Assembly: GCA_012518735.1 (NCBI GenBank)
Contig: JAAYRO010000171.1
Span: forward strand, 1 to 38,881
From: Bacillota bacterium
GTDB taxonomy: Bacteria > Bacillota > Limnochordia > Darwinibacteriales > Darwinibacteriaceae
Direction of reading: 5' to 3'
Length of the DNA: 38,881 nucleotides
Shown here piece after piece: positions 18,312 to 27,204 of the stretch (position 1 is the first letter of the stretch; every line of letters starts with the position of its first letter). Position numbers and translations under genes: made by a program. Under the pieces are notes generated by a model. The model saw nothing but the letters and a program-made list of their open reading frames with translations, did not search any database and was not told the origin of the DNA.

Positions 18312-19904
18312 TCAAAAGAAAAAGCGAAACCCTATACCACTGTTGGAGCATACAGCTTCAATTTGATCGTGTATCCGCCAGAAGAAACGCCAGTGACTGT
18401 CTGAATTCGGCCGTTTCAGCCATTCAATACTCCAATCACTCAAGAAGGCCTCCACGCGAAACTGTAGATTTAACCGACCATTCGCCACACCTGAACCCAC
18501 CCACAATCGAGTTAGAAAGGAGCTGTACAAGTCCACTTCCAAGAAAGGTTCAATCACCATTTCGGAAAAAACCGCGCCAAACCGCCATCGGTGAGTAGGA
18601 GACAAAACTACGTCAAATTTAGAAGGATGCAAGAGAGTAATACAGTGGTTTTCCCGATAAGGCTGAGCTTGAAAATCGATCATTGACAGGTGAACCGAAT
18701 ACAACTCATGAAGCCAAAACTCCTCAAAAGAATCTAGATCCCGAAACGCTGGCCCAAACAAAAGTAGAGGAACTTGAGTGTCAGTATTTAGCAGACCAGC
18801 ATGATTACCGCGCTGTGCCCTAATAGCATAAGGAATCCGAGGCGGGTTGAGAACTATAACAATGTCACCAGTATTGGGGTTGCTTAGATAAGAAAATATA
18901 TTTGGCGGTACCCCAGGGTACCGATGTTCGCGGGTTAGACTCAGCCAGTCTTCTTTTGACAGGAAAGCACCATCATAATTAAGAGAACTATAGTCAAACA
19001 AATCCTCTTCTTCGTATAGATACTGAAACTCCCCATCCCGCATATTCACTTCAAAAACACCACTATTGTGATAGCCCAACACCTTATTGTGTGCCGGCAT
19101 AGTAAGGGCCAGATCGATCTGGGGATGGGCCCCTACGATTTTAGCCACATCCATTTTCTTCCCAGGATCCACGAGGTAAACATTAGGGTAGGCAAAATAG
19201 AGCAAATGCTCCCCAAGAACTTCGGAAATAATACTGTTGTGATTTATTACTTGCACATCATGTGTTGTCATTCCATGATCCGAATACAGCACCAGATTAA
19301 CATTATTCAACTTGCCTGAATCGAGCAGCAGACCAAAATAGTAGTCAAACCAGTACAGACTCTCCAAATGAGCGTCTTTTCCTAACAGATGCCCCATTAC
19401 ATCTGTATTGAACCAGAAAAACTCAACAACGTCTTGAGTTTCGAGCAATCGAGGAACATTCAGTAACGAAAGACCTGCCAAGTGCCTTAAAACCGGCAGC
19501 CCCAACAAGAACTGATGACGATTTCGCCTAGGAAAACCCCGAAACATCTCAAGAAAGACTTGAATGTCCCCCACTATTTCCCCAGTTTCCCGATTTAGAT
19601 AGCCCCAGCCAACAGTGTGATGGACCGAGTTATCCCAACCAGACTTCAACCTAGGGTAAATGATTTCTGTTCCTCCTGGGTACAAGCTGAGACCATAACG
19701 TACATGATGACCTTCCTCAAAAGCACTGGCAATGTTCGGAATATTTCCCGCCTCTAGTTCCCTAAAGAAATCAAGAGACGACACAGCATCCAAATGAATG
19801 ATGAGAAACTTCTCATTTGCCCGTCCACTCCCGGCAGCAGCTGGACAAAGAACAACCAAAAATACTAGTGCCCAAAACAACGCAATCAACCGCTCCTTAG
19901 GCAC
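18312..19904 (-). CDS. Secreted alkaline phosphatase/phosphodiesterase superfamily protein
   Basis: Signal-like N-terminus, KFLIIHLDAVSSLDFF..., FFWFNTDVMGHLLGKDA, VNLVLYSDHGMTTH, QRGNHAGLLNTDTQVPLLLFGP typical of this fold. Confidence 0.75.
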   Translation of the reverse strand: MPKERLIALFWALVFLVVLCPAAAGSGRANEKFLIIHLDAVSSLDFFRELEAGNIPNIASAFEEGHHVRYGLSLYPGGTEIIYPRLKSGWDNSVHHTVGWGYLNRETGEIVGDIQVFLEMFRGFPRRNRHQFLLGLPVLRHLAGLSLLNVPRLLETQDVVEFFWFNTDVMGHLLGKDAHLESLYWFDYYFGLLLDSGKLNNVNLVLYSDHGMTTHDVQVINHNSIISEVLGEHLLYFAYPNVYLVDPGKKMDVAKIVGAHPQIDLALTMPAHNKVLGYHNSGVFEVNMRDGEFQYLYEEEDLFDYSSLNYDGAFLSKEDWLSLTREHRYPGVPPNIFSYLSNPNTGDIVIVLNPPRIPYAIRAQRGNHAGLLNTDTQVPLLLFGPAFRDLDSFEEFWLHELYSVHLSMIDFQAQPYRENHCITLLHPSKFDVVLSPTHRWRFGAVFSEMVIEPFLEVDLYSSFLTRLWVGSGVANGRLNLQFRVEAFLSDWSIEWLKRPNSDSHWRFFWRIHDQIEAVCSNSGIGFRFFF

Positions 19905-19934
19905 TGTCTTTCACTCCCTCCAAAACTGACGATG

Positions 19935-19961
19935 AAAAAAGGTTAGCGTAGTGTGCTAACC
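19935..19961 (-). terminator. Intrinsic terminator of the 81-aa minus-strand small gene
   Basis: Minus strand GGTTAGC-ACACTAC-GCTAACC followed by TTTTTT. Confidence 0.8.
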
Positions 19962-19966
19962 CCCTA

Positions 19967-20212
19967 TTAGTCTTTTTCTACTGTTGGTTCTCTTTTCCTT
20001 TTTCGTGTCTCTACGCCACTTCTTGTATCCTCCCGATTATCAGGATGGGGAAGTGTCTCCATCTGCACGTCTTGGCTTTGGGATTCTCGTTTTACAGGAC
20101 TCCCTTTCGGTCGATGTCCTTCTTCCATCCGTTCCGGTTCTTTGTAGCCTTTACGTCCCAAAAAATCTCTAGTGTGGGGAATGCTTATCCCTCCTCGCCC
20201 CTTTGTACGCAT
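19967..20212 (-). CDS. Small (81 aa) highly charged, low-complexity hypothetical protein
   Basis: MRTKGRGGISIPHTRDFLGRKGYKEPERMEEGHRPKGSPVKRESQSQDVQMETLPHPDNREDTRSGVETRKRKREPTVEKD. Strong RBS (AAAAGGAGGAGACACTATG) before the internal ATG and a terminator directly after the stop. Confidence 0.65.
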   Translation of the reverse strand: MRTKGRGGISIPHTRDFLGRKGYKEPERMEEGHRPKGSPVKRESQSQDVQMETLPHPDNREDTRSGVETRKRKREPTVEKD

Positions 20213-20374
20213 AGTGTCTCCTCTTTTAGGATTGCTATCCAAAGAGATTTGACAATTCATAAGTCGTACGGTAATATATTCTTAAAGAAGTCATTACGAA
20301 CGGGAAAGCCGACAAATTAGATAACCATTTTGAATCTATATTAAACTCCGTGTTAAAATTCCTTACCCAACCAC

Positions 20375-20403
20375 TTGACAATTATTCACTCTCATGTTAA
20401 AAT
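20375..20403 (+). promoter_or_regulatory. Sigma-A-type promoter driving the c-di-AMP riboswitch transcript
   Basis: TTGACA (20375-20380), 17-nt spacer, TAAAAT (20398-20403). Confidence 0.85.
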
Positions 20404-20410
20404 ATAGATG

Positions 20411-20531
20411 AAATCTCCGAAGACCGTTTAGGGAGTGGGGGAACCAATTTGTTGGGGTGAATCTTGATTTTTTCAGTCAAGAAGGGCGACTTGGGCGTCC
20501 TAACCCGTCAGCTAACCTCACAGGAGTACAC
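20411..20531 (+). ncRNA. Cyclic di-AMP riboswitch (ydaO/yuaA class)
   Basis: GGGAGTGGGGGAACCAATTTGTTGGGGTGAATCTTGATTTTTTCAGTCAAGAAGGGCGACTTGGGCGTCCTAACCCGTCAGCTAACCTCACAGGAG carries the hallmark blocks GGGGGAACC, GGGGTGAATC, AGGGCGA and CCCGTCAGCTAACCTC. Possible closing stem CTCC/GGAG. Boundaries approximate. Confidence 0.92.
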
Positions 20532-20534
20532 CAA

Positions 20535-20574
20535 GCGTATGATAAGCATATGAAAGCTTATTGTGCGCTTTTTG
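20535..20574 (+). terminator. Riboswitch expression-platform terminator
   Basis: GCGTATGATAAGC-ATATGAAA-GCTTATTGTGCGC: 13-bp stem (3 G-U wobbles) followed by TTTTTG. Confidence 0.85.
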
Positions 20575-20615
20575 TTATCTCGTTTTAGCACTTAAACAAG
20601 AAAGGAGATTAAAAA

Positions 20616-20786
20616 ATGAAAAAGAATCTTCTTAATGTCCGCGTTCCGTATTGGGATTTTAAAGGCCTTAATCCAAAATGGAATACCCAAGTAGAAAAGT
20701 ACGTATCAATAGAAAGTCATCCTCGTCAGAAGGTGGATCAATGGCCCAGCATGAGTTGGATACCAGCCACCTACCTAATGTTCTAG
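20616..20786 (+). CDS. 56-aa small protein under the c-di-AMP riboswitch; no recognised family
   Basis: Not in the supplied ORF list (below its size cut-off). RBS AAGAAAGGAGATTAAAAAATG. MKKNLLNVRVPYWDFKGLNPKWNTQVEKYVSIESHPRQKVDQWPSMSWIPATYLMF*. Followed within 15 bp by an intrinsic terminator. Confidence 0.8.
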   Translation: MKKNLLNVRVPYWDFKGLNPKWNTQVEKYVSIESHPRQKVDQWPSMSWIPATYLMF

Positions 20787-20800
20787 CAGTCAATACACTT

Positions 20801-20829
20801 AAGTCTCGGAGCAGCTCCGAGACTTTTTA
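20801..20829 (+). terminator. Intrinsic terminator after the 56-aa ORF
   Basis: AAGTCTCGGAG-CAG-CTCCGAGACTTTTT, 11-bp perfect stem plus T-run. Confidence 0.92.
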
Positions 20830-21088
20830 ATTATCCTATCGTAAATAATAGGAAAGGGACTTCCCTGACAAACAGCCCGCTCCAAGTACCCCGACTGGTA
20901 AAGCTGTTTACCAAATACAACACCCTTTGAACAGTGAACGCCCAATGCATCTAATATGTCGACCATCTTGGATGCTTTCTATCCCATTCAAAAGCGGTCT
21001 GAAGTGCGATCTGAAGACATCCACATTTGTCCCGTCTTCCTCAAACGTACAGAGCTGAGGCAGCAGCCTATTAATACTACTTTCTAAG

Positions 21089-22531
21089 TCACAACAAGAA
21101 ATCAAATATTCCAGAAAATATTCTTAATAGTGAAACCACTGCCCGTTTGGACCATGGTATGGTTGACACAGCCTTGTTTACCCCTTCCCAAGTATCTGAT
21201 TCGCCTTGAATTACTGGTCGACTCTGCTCCATTTTGTTCTTGATGGCTTGACGTAACAGAGTATTGAACTCCTCACTGTGAATGACTAGCATCGTTTCCG
21301 TACTTAAAAAGCTGCTGCGAGCATCAATGTTAAACGAACCTACTGCACTGATGTGGTGATCAAAGACTAAGGCTTTACCATGCAAAGAGCCTGGCCCATT
21401 ATACTCCCAGATCTGCGCAGCCAAATTCTCCATAAGTCCCCTTTTTCGTTCATATCCAGCAATAGCTGATAGGTTGGGGCTGGCTGCAACGGAATTGGTC
21501 AGCAAAACGAGCTCTTTGCCAGCTAGAGAATCCTTGTCTAGATACTTTAACATAGCCTGCGTTGGTACGAGATAGGGGCTCTGTACTAACAAAGAGGCTT
21601 CAGCCTGTTCTGCAAGACGTGTTAATTCAACCCATACCCAAGGTGCCTTATTACCTCGTTGAATGGGGTTATGAATCAAAGTCACTTTCGAGGTTGGGAC
21701 GCTCTTTACCCTCAGCCATTTTTCAGCATCAAAAAGGTATTCGGAGTATTCGTCCCTAAACCAATTAAGTTGATGTGCCAAGTAATCCCTTCGAGCCTCA
21801 GCACGCTGGTTTCTCTTTTTGCTCATTTTGTAGACTGGGTTCACAGTGTAAGGGTGATCCCACAACAAATCGAAATACTCCTTCATTTGGGTTACGCCGC
21901 TTTGTTCCCCTAGACTATGGTCGCATTGAATAACGGCTACATCACGATCAAAAACTACATCTTTGGTCATATAGTCAGGCATGTAAAAACGATTGGCCAT
22001 ATTACGTCCGCTGATAATGCCTACTTTCCCATCAACAATCAGCAGCTTGTCATGTAAAAGATTCTGCCAAGTCCAAGGGCGCAGCAGATCAAAGGGCTCA
22101 TAAAACCTAAACTCGACATTGGGATGTTTCTGCAGGGCATAACGAACATCCCACATACTGCCATATAGTCCGTGAAAAATCCCATCCATTAAGATACGAA
22201 CATGTACACCCCCGTCGGCTGCTTCCAGAAGTGAACCAAGAAACACATCAGCAGCCAGCCCCGAATGAAGACTGTGATAGGCTGTGTCAATCGAATCCTG
22301 CGCGTTGCTGATGAGTCCCAAACGGACCCCGATGGTTTCATCCCACTCTTCGATCAATGCTACCCGATCACTGCCGAGACCTTCTCCCCAAAATCTATCC
22401 ACATTTGTGTTGGCTAAATAAGAATCGGCTGAGCGATAGGTCAAGCCAAAGTAGACGATTCCAGCCACGATTACATATAAAAAGTACAAAAGAACAATAC
22501 GGAAAAACCAACAAATTGAGCGTCTAATCAC
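21089..22531 (-). CDS. Phospholipase D superfamily / cardiolipin synthase-like membrane protein
   Basis: Two HxK(x)4D motifs: LLHDKLLIVDGKVGIISGRNMANRF and LHGKALVFDHHISAVGSFNIDARS. N-terminal TM. Confidence 0.92.
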   Translation of the reverse strand: MIRRSICWFFRIVLLYFLYVIVAGIVYFGLTYRSADSYLANTNVDRFWGEGLGSDRVALIEEWDETIGVRLGLISNAQDSIDTAYHSLHSGLAADVFLGSLLEAADGGVHVRILMDGIFHGLYGSMWDVRYALQKHPNVEFRFYEPFDLLRPWTWQNLLHDKLLIVDGKVGIISGRNMANRFYMPDYMTKDVVFDRDVAVIQCDHSLGEQSGVTQMKEYFDLLWDHPYTVNPVYKMSKKRNQRAEARRDYLAHQLNWFRDEYSEYLFDAEKWLRVKSVPTSKVTLIHNPIQRGNKAPWVWVELTRLAEQAEASLLVQSPYLVPTQAMLKYLDKDSLAGKELVLLTNSVAASPNLSAIAGYERKRGLMENLAAQIWEYNGPGSLHGKALVFDHHISAVGSFNIDARSSFLSTETMLVIHSEEFNTLLRQAIKNKMEQSRPVIQGESDTWEGVNKAVSTIPWSKRAVVSLLRIFSGIFDFLL

Positions 22532-22591
22532 AGCACAATCCCCCTCAACTTAGTATTGCCCAATTGGGAGATCGACAGCAAGCATAAGAAA

Positions 22592-22617
22592 AGACCCTGG
22601 ATTCCTCCAGAGTCTTT
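22592..22617 (-). terminator. Terminator downstream of ribU
   Basis: Minus strand GACTCTGGA-GGAA-TCCAGGGTC followed by TTTTC. Confidence 0.6.
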
Positions 22618-22623
22618 CCCTAC

Positions 22624-23271
22624 TCAGTTCATTTTCCACAAAGGCTGTAAAGCCTTAAACAATCCAAATCCACTCACAGAAACAATGATGGCCTTTAGAA
22701 AATTGAAAGGCATGATGGCAAACAGGATTAACGTTCTCAAGTCTACAACGGACGAGTTAACCTTAGCTGCCATGCTGACAAACGCATCGACCGGATAGCC
22801 TAGCACCACTGCATACGCGGGAATAAAAATGAAGTAGTTCAGAATTCCACCTGCAATGGTCATGGAAAGCGTAGCAAGAATACAGCCAACAGCAACGCCT
22901 TTTCTAGACTGCCACTTCTCATAAGCTAACCCTAAGGGAATTACATAGGCTATACCAACTAAGAAATTAGCAAGCTCTCCAACTCCGCCTGTGTTACTCC
23001 TAACTATAATCTTTAGTACATTCTTAAGTAATTCTATCATTACACCAGCTGCAGGGCCCATGGCAAATGTACCAATAACTGCTGGAGCGTCACTTAGATC
23101 CAGCTTTAGAAATGTAGGGAAAATGGGCAGGGGAAAATCCAACAACATTAAAACCATGCCCAGCCCTGACAGCATTCCTATTTTTACCATTGAACTTGTC
23201 GTGAAAATACTGCTTTTTGCCTTACTTGCGTTTGGAATCATATCTAACCCTCTCTTCGTGATTTTTCCCAC
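22624..23271 (-). CDS. ribU: Riboflavin ECF transporter S component
   Basis: ECF S-component: MVKIGMLSGLGMVLMLLDFPLPIFPTFLKLDLSDAPAVIGTFAMGPAAGVMIELLKNVLKIIV, preceded by an FMN riboswitch. Confidence 0.93.
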   Translation of the reverse strand: MGKITKRGLDMIPNASKAKSSIFTTSSMVKIGMLSGLGMVLMLLDFPLPIFPTFLKLDLSDAPAVIGTFAMGPAAGVMIELLKNVLKIIVRSNTGGVGELANFLVGIAYVIPLGLAYEKWQSRKGVAVGCILATLSMTIAGGILNYFIFIPAYAVVLGYPVDAFVSMAAKVNSSVVDLRTLILFAIMPFNFLKAIIVSVSGFGLFKALQPLWKMN

Positions 23272-23272
23272 G

Positions 23273-23302
23273 AAAAAAGCAACCTGAAATTCTTCAGGTT
23301 GC
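23273..23302 (-). terminator. FMN riboswitch expression-platform terminator
   Basis: Minus strand GCAACCTGAA-GAAT-TTCAGGTTGC followed by TTTTTT, between the FMN aptamer and ribU. Confidence 0.88.
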
Positions 23303-23353
23303 AGATAATCATCAGCGCGTGTAGAGAAATCGAAAGAGCTCTACAGCATTCTA

Positions 23354-23476
23354 CTCTTCTCTCATCCAGACTATACTGTCGGTTTTGGAATTTCACCAAA
23401 TCAACAACCCAAAGGCCGCTCGCGGACTGTCACCGCCGGTAGGGAATTTCACCCTGCCCCGAAGAATTTCTTATGC
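23354..23476 (-). ncRNA. FMN riboswitch (RFN element)
   Basis: Minus strand: TCTTCGGGGCAGGGTGAAATTCCCTACCGGCGGTGACAGTCCGCGAGCGGCC...GATTTGGTGAAATTCCAAAACCGACAGTATAGTCTGGATGAGAGAAG. Confidence 0.97.
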
Positions 23477-23546
23477 ATTTTTCACTTTTATTATAAGATA
23501 CAGCAAATCATTCGTCAAGGATTTTTATGCTTTTCTGTTAAACATT

Positions 23547-24269
23547 TCACACAAAAGGAAGGTTCTCCCCTTCCAGCCAGCCCTTCTTCTGCCAATAAAC
23601 CTTGTCAGCACTATCATCAGAATACGACCCGATCATTCTCCGCATAACAGAAAACATGGCTCTTGTAAAAAGAGGCGTCCTATGCTTCCCACGCCTTTCA
23701 ATAGAATTCAAAAACTGTTTTGCCTTCTTATTTAGAGCCTTTTCATACCGTTTTTGTTTATTTATCGGCATGGTTTCCCAGCTTCCGGCGAAAATGGTTA
23801 GGCCACATTTATAGATTTTAGGTATACCCCAAAACCGCATACAGCGGCTCATATTCTTATTCGTCAGTCCAGTCCCGCCACCAGCCGCCGTAGAAAGGAT
23901 CATGCCTACTTTAGAAAACATCTCTTCCATTGGTCGGTGAGCCATAAAAAGATATCCCAGATGATCAAGGAAAGCTTTCATCCCACCGCTGGCAGCTAAA
24001 ACATATACAGGCGAAGTAAGGACAATTCCATCAGCATCACGCATACTCTCTACAATAGGTTGAACATACGAAACGTGGGGACATCGTTCTTCACCATATT
24101 CGAAACAGTTCGTACAACCTAAGCAAAAATGGGGCAGATCTCTCGGCAAGAAGAACTCCGTAAATTCCACAGTCCCATGATTTCTAAGGGTCTCCATAAA
24201 AATGGAGGTAGCTTTATAGGTATTACCCTTTCTTGGACTTCCGTGAATAATACAGACCTTCATGGTCAT
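23547..24269 (-). CDS. Flavodoxin/NADPH-dependent FMN reductase family protein
   Basis: MKVCIIHGSPRKGNTYKATSIFMETL...CLGCTNCFEYGEERCPH...DADGIVLTSPVYVLAASGGMKAFLDHLGYLFM. Confidence 0.88.
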   Translation of the reverse strand: MTMKVCIIHGSPRKGNTYKATSIFMETLRNHGTVEFTEFFLPRDLPHFCLGCTNCFEYGEERCPHVSYVQPIVESMRDADGIVLTSPVYVLAASGGMKAFLDHLGYLFMAHRPMEEMFSKVGMILSTAAGGGTGLTNKNMSRCMRFWGIPKIYKCGLTIFAGSWETMPINKQKRYEKALNKKAKQFLNSIERRGKHRTPLFTRAMFSVMRRMIGSYSDDSADKVYWQKKGWLEGENLPFV

Positions 24270-24943
24270 CCCTCCCCTTGGGAATTAACCTTTAAATAGT
24301 CCTTCGGTAGTCTGTAGATAAGAAACTTCTCCCGTGCATCGACTGCCCCAGGGACCTTAACTTTATTGATCATTCGAAATGGAGTGTGACGTTTCAGAAC
24401 CCTTTTGTATTCTGGCAGAGGATAATACAGAATAATATCTACAGGTCGTGTATTACGGTTCACCGATTCCATAATGTTTCCAACAACCTTTTTGAAGACC
24501 TTGTGAGAAAAAGGATTAAAAAAATAGAAACAGTTATCTGTTGGTTTCACTTTATAATGCTCGGCCAAGCCATACTTTAAGCGAATAGGAGCTTGAATAT
24601 GCTTCACTTTATGTCGATAGCTGGCTTTGTTATCAAGTGCTTCTTCATATGTTTTATCATGAGCTTCAATGCCGGTTACAGGTACCTGAAATCGATGATG
24701 AATGTAAAAGGCTACTCGCCCTCTTCCACACCCAAAATCTACTACGTGATTTGCCTCCCTAAAACGATATGCTTCAAAAAGCTTGTCTAGCGCTTCGTAA
24801 GGCGTAGCTTCATAACGATTATAGTGCTGATGATCATCCCATTCCCGCAGACCGACTGTTTTGATTCCCAACCGCCGGTCGTATTTTCTCGCACTCATTG
24901 CAATTCTTCCTCTCACTTCCTGTAATGAGCCAAGGGTAACCAC
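24266..24943 (-). CDS. Class I SAM-dependent methyltransferase
   Basis: NHVVDFGCGRGRVAFYIHHRFQVPVTGIEAHDKTYEEA. The true start may be the internal MSARKYDRR. Confidence 0.75.
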   Translation of the reverse strand: MVTLGSLQEVRGRIAMSARKYDRRLGIKTVGLREWDDHQHYNRYEATPYEALDKLFEAYRFREANHVVDFGCGRGRVAFYIHHRFQVPVTGIEAHDKTYEEALDNKASYRHKVKHIQAPIRLKYGLAEHYKVKPTDNCFYFFNPFSHKVFKKVVGNIMESVNRNTRPVDIILYYPLPEYKRVLKRHTPFRMINKVKVPGAVDAREKFLIYRLPKDYLKVNSQGEG

Positions 24944-24997
24944 CTTTATCTTTCTAGCTGATGAACAAGATTCCTTCTATAACACCTATACTGACCC

Positions 24998-26584
24998 TTA
25001 CTTAGCTTCTGCCAAGTTCGCCTCTAGCGGAGATGAGGCTTCTCCACCGGGAACAAATAGAATGTACTGATAATAATCAACAGTAGCTCCTCTCTGAGGC
25101 TTAACATCCCGCACCTTCCAAATAAGTTGTTCGTTAAAAGGGGAACCTGCATTATCTAGCTTCACCAACAGTAGATCACTGCCCGCCAGCTCTCTCAATA
25201 CATTTGTGCCTGTCAAGTACGTATTTAAAGGGGCCACTTCATAGCTGTGATTCTGCAAGAAAGAACTGTCTTGATAGATCATAGCAATACTTAATACTTT
25301 TCCCCTATAGGCAGTCCCTTCACCATTAATAAGGCCTGCGGCCCAATTTACATCTCTTTGGGCACCCTGATACACATGGTTTAGTCCCCACTGTCCAAAG
25401 TACTTCTCTAAACCCGTCAAATCACACTGCTTGAGAAAATTTCTATACATAACCGCATCTCTGCCATTATTCCATAACGCCGGGTCTTGAATAGCGCTGA
25501 GTCTGATTCCATCTAATAGGCTGGATAGTACAAGTTCAAACTCGGCATGATTGGTATCTAGCAGCAATCTTACAGAGTCCTGCGCCAGCGATTCTAGTAA
25601 TTCCTGAATGAAATGACCCACCTGCTCGTTTGGAATAATCAACTCTCCCCGCAGCACTTCTCCAATTTGTCCAAGTTTCGTTTCTGAAAGTGCATTTTTA
25701 TCCACCTCTTGGAGTAAACTCTCTAAATACTGCAGAGCTAATATGGGCTGATGTTCAATATCAATTCCAATGAGTGAAAACTTCTCTTCCTCTGGTAGAG
25801 ACTCCCATAAGGTACGAACGTTTTTCCAGTGTTCGTAGTTCTCTTTTGTCCAAAAGTAAGTCCCTTTCACCGAATCAAACACCCGGTCTAATACTGCCTC
25901 ATTACCCGTTTCAACATATTCTCTAAGATAACCCACAACACTTGGTGAGAGCTCCAGAAGATAATTCCGAACCCCTCCTTGAGTAACAAAAAACTCCAGA
26001 AGAATAGATTCGAGCTGCTGATTTACGGCCACACCGTGGGATTCTCCCACCAAGAAAATGTGATAGTCATTCAATTCCGATTGCAGCGGAAGAGTAATAT
26101 CTGCCAAATTCGCAATTGACCAACTGTTCTTTTCTAAGTAGTTTTTCAACGCAGTGCAGCTTCTACTCTCTGTTTCTTCTGACACAAATTTGAGGAAGGC
26201 GCGACCAACCTCAACGAGGGCAGGATTTTCTGTAACCACTTCTAAAACACGCCGCCCGTTTAGGGCTACCATGCCATCTGCATGAATGCTGCAAAACAAC
26301 CCATATAAAGCTTCCGCCTCCTCAATGGTTTCTGTAACAACGAAATTGACTTGAAACTTGCCTTCAGGGGTCAAAAACACATAGTTCCGCACCAATTCAA
26401 TCGTGGTTCCCAACTGAGCCGAAAACATCTGCACTTCACTGGGCGACGCTAAATAATCCATTTCCAAAATCCAACCTTCTGGCAGTAATTCCCTCACCAA
26501 TACAGTTCCATCACCATTCCACGCTGCCGCTCTGCCTCCCAACAAAACTAAAGTCAGCAGCAGAGTAATCCATACCCGTTTCAT
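24998..26584 (-). CDS. Secreted protein with EreA/ChaN-like (erythromycin esterase / Tiki superfamily) domain
   Basis: Signal peptide MKRVWITLLLTLVLLGGRAAAW; HIFLVGESHGVAVNQQLESILLEFFVTQGGVRNYLLELSPSVVGYL, SLIGIDIEHQPILALQYLESLL. Confidence 0.65.
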   Translation of the reverse strand: MKRVWITLLLTLVLLGGRAAAWNGDGTVLVRELLPEGWILEMDYLASPSEVQMFSAQLGTTIELVRNYVFLTPEGKFQVNFVVTETIEEAEALYGLFCSIHADGMVALNGRRVLEVVTENPALVEVGRAFLKFVSEETESRSCTALKNYLEKNSWSIANLADITLPLQSELNDYHIFLVGESHGVAVNQQLESILLEFFVTQGGVRNYLLELSPSVVGYLREYVETGNEAVLDRVFDSVKGTYFWTKENYEHWKNVRTLWESLPEEEKFSLIGIDIEHQPILALQYLESLLQEVDKNALSETKLGQIGEVLRGELIIPNEQVGHFIQELLESLAQDSVRLLLDTNHAEFELVLSSLLDGIRLSAIQDPALWNNGRDAVMYRNFLKQCDLTGLEKYFGQWGLNHVYQGAQRDVNWAAGLINGEGTAYRGKVLSIAMIYQDSSFLQNHSYEVAPLNTYLTGTNVLRELAGSDLLLVKLDNAGSPFNEQLIWKVRDVKPQRGATVDYYQYILFVPGGEASSPLEANLAEAK

Positions 26585-27183
26585 TAGCTCACCCTACCTC
26601 TCTTAAATGATGACCCATAAGAGTCTGCTCTTTTGAACATTGTCCCCATCACTATGGTTATAGAAATTACGAGAGTAACGATAAGTGCACCAATGCTGAA
26701 TAGAATGGAGCGCCCTAATGACTGCCTAAAATCTTTTCCAACAACCAAGACTGCTTTTGGTCCCTCGCCCAATTCGTAATATCCGCTGATCTCATACATC
26801 CCCGGGGTCTCAATTTCAAGTTCAAATACACTCATGCCTCTGCGTCCACGCCAGGAATAGTTTGTATTGATTCGAGGACTAGACACTTCAACAATTTGAC
26901 CCGTGTCTGAGTTTTTTACCGCACATTTTAGGCCACTCACATTTACCGATTCATAAAGGGTACCATCCATAACTCGCGTTCGCTCTAGGTAAATAGTATA
27001 GATGCCTGTTTCTTCTAGCCTAATTTCTACTGTACCCGGCATTACCATTGGATCACCCAACTGCTCAATGCTGGAGGAGATTCCAGAAAGTAAAAGGAAC
27101 ACAAATAGACCAATTCCAGCTACAAAAATCAGCCCGGCGGCCCCATACCACCGTCTGCTGGGCTGTAGGTTGTTCGCTGCCAT
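26584..27183 (-). CDS. Membrane-anchored hypothetical protein (two TM segments flanking an extracellular beta-rich region)
   Basis: N-terminal TM GAAGLIFVAGIGLFVFLLLSG, C-terminal TM SILFSIGALIVTLVISITIVMGTMF. Confidence 0.6.
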   Translation of the reverse strand: MAANNLQPSRRWYGAAGLIFVAGIGLFVFLLLSGISSSIEQLGDPMVMPGTVEIRLEETGIYTIYLERTRVMDGTLYESVNVSGLKCAVKNSDTGQIVEVSSPRINTNYSWRGRRGMSVFELEIETPGMYEISGYYELGEGPKAVLVVGKDFRQSLGRSILFSIGALIVTLVISITIVMGTMFKRADSYGSSFKRGRVS

Positions 27184-27204
27184 AAGACGTCCTCCTCAGT
27201 CTTT

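Noticed and set aside
20045-20320. 91-aa plus-strand ORF opposite the 81-aa gene
   Set aside because: Antisense to the better-supported minus-strand small gene (strong RBS, terminator).
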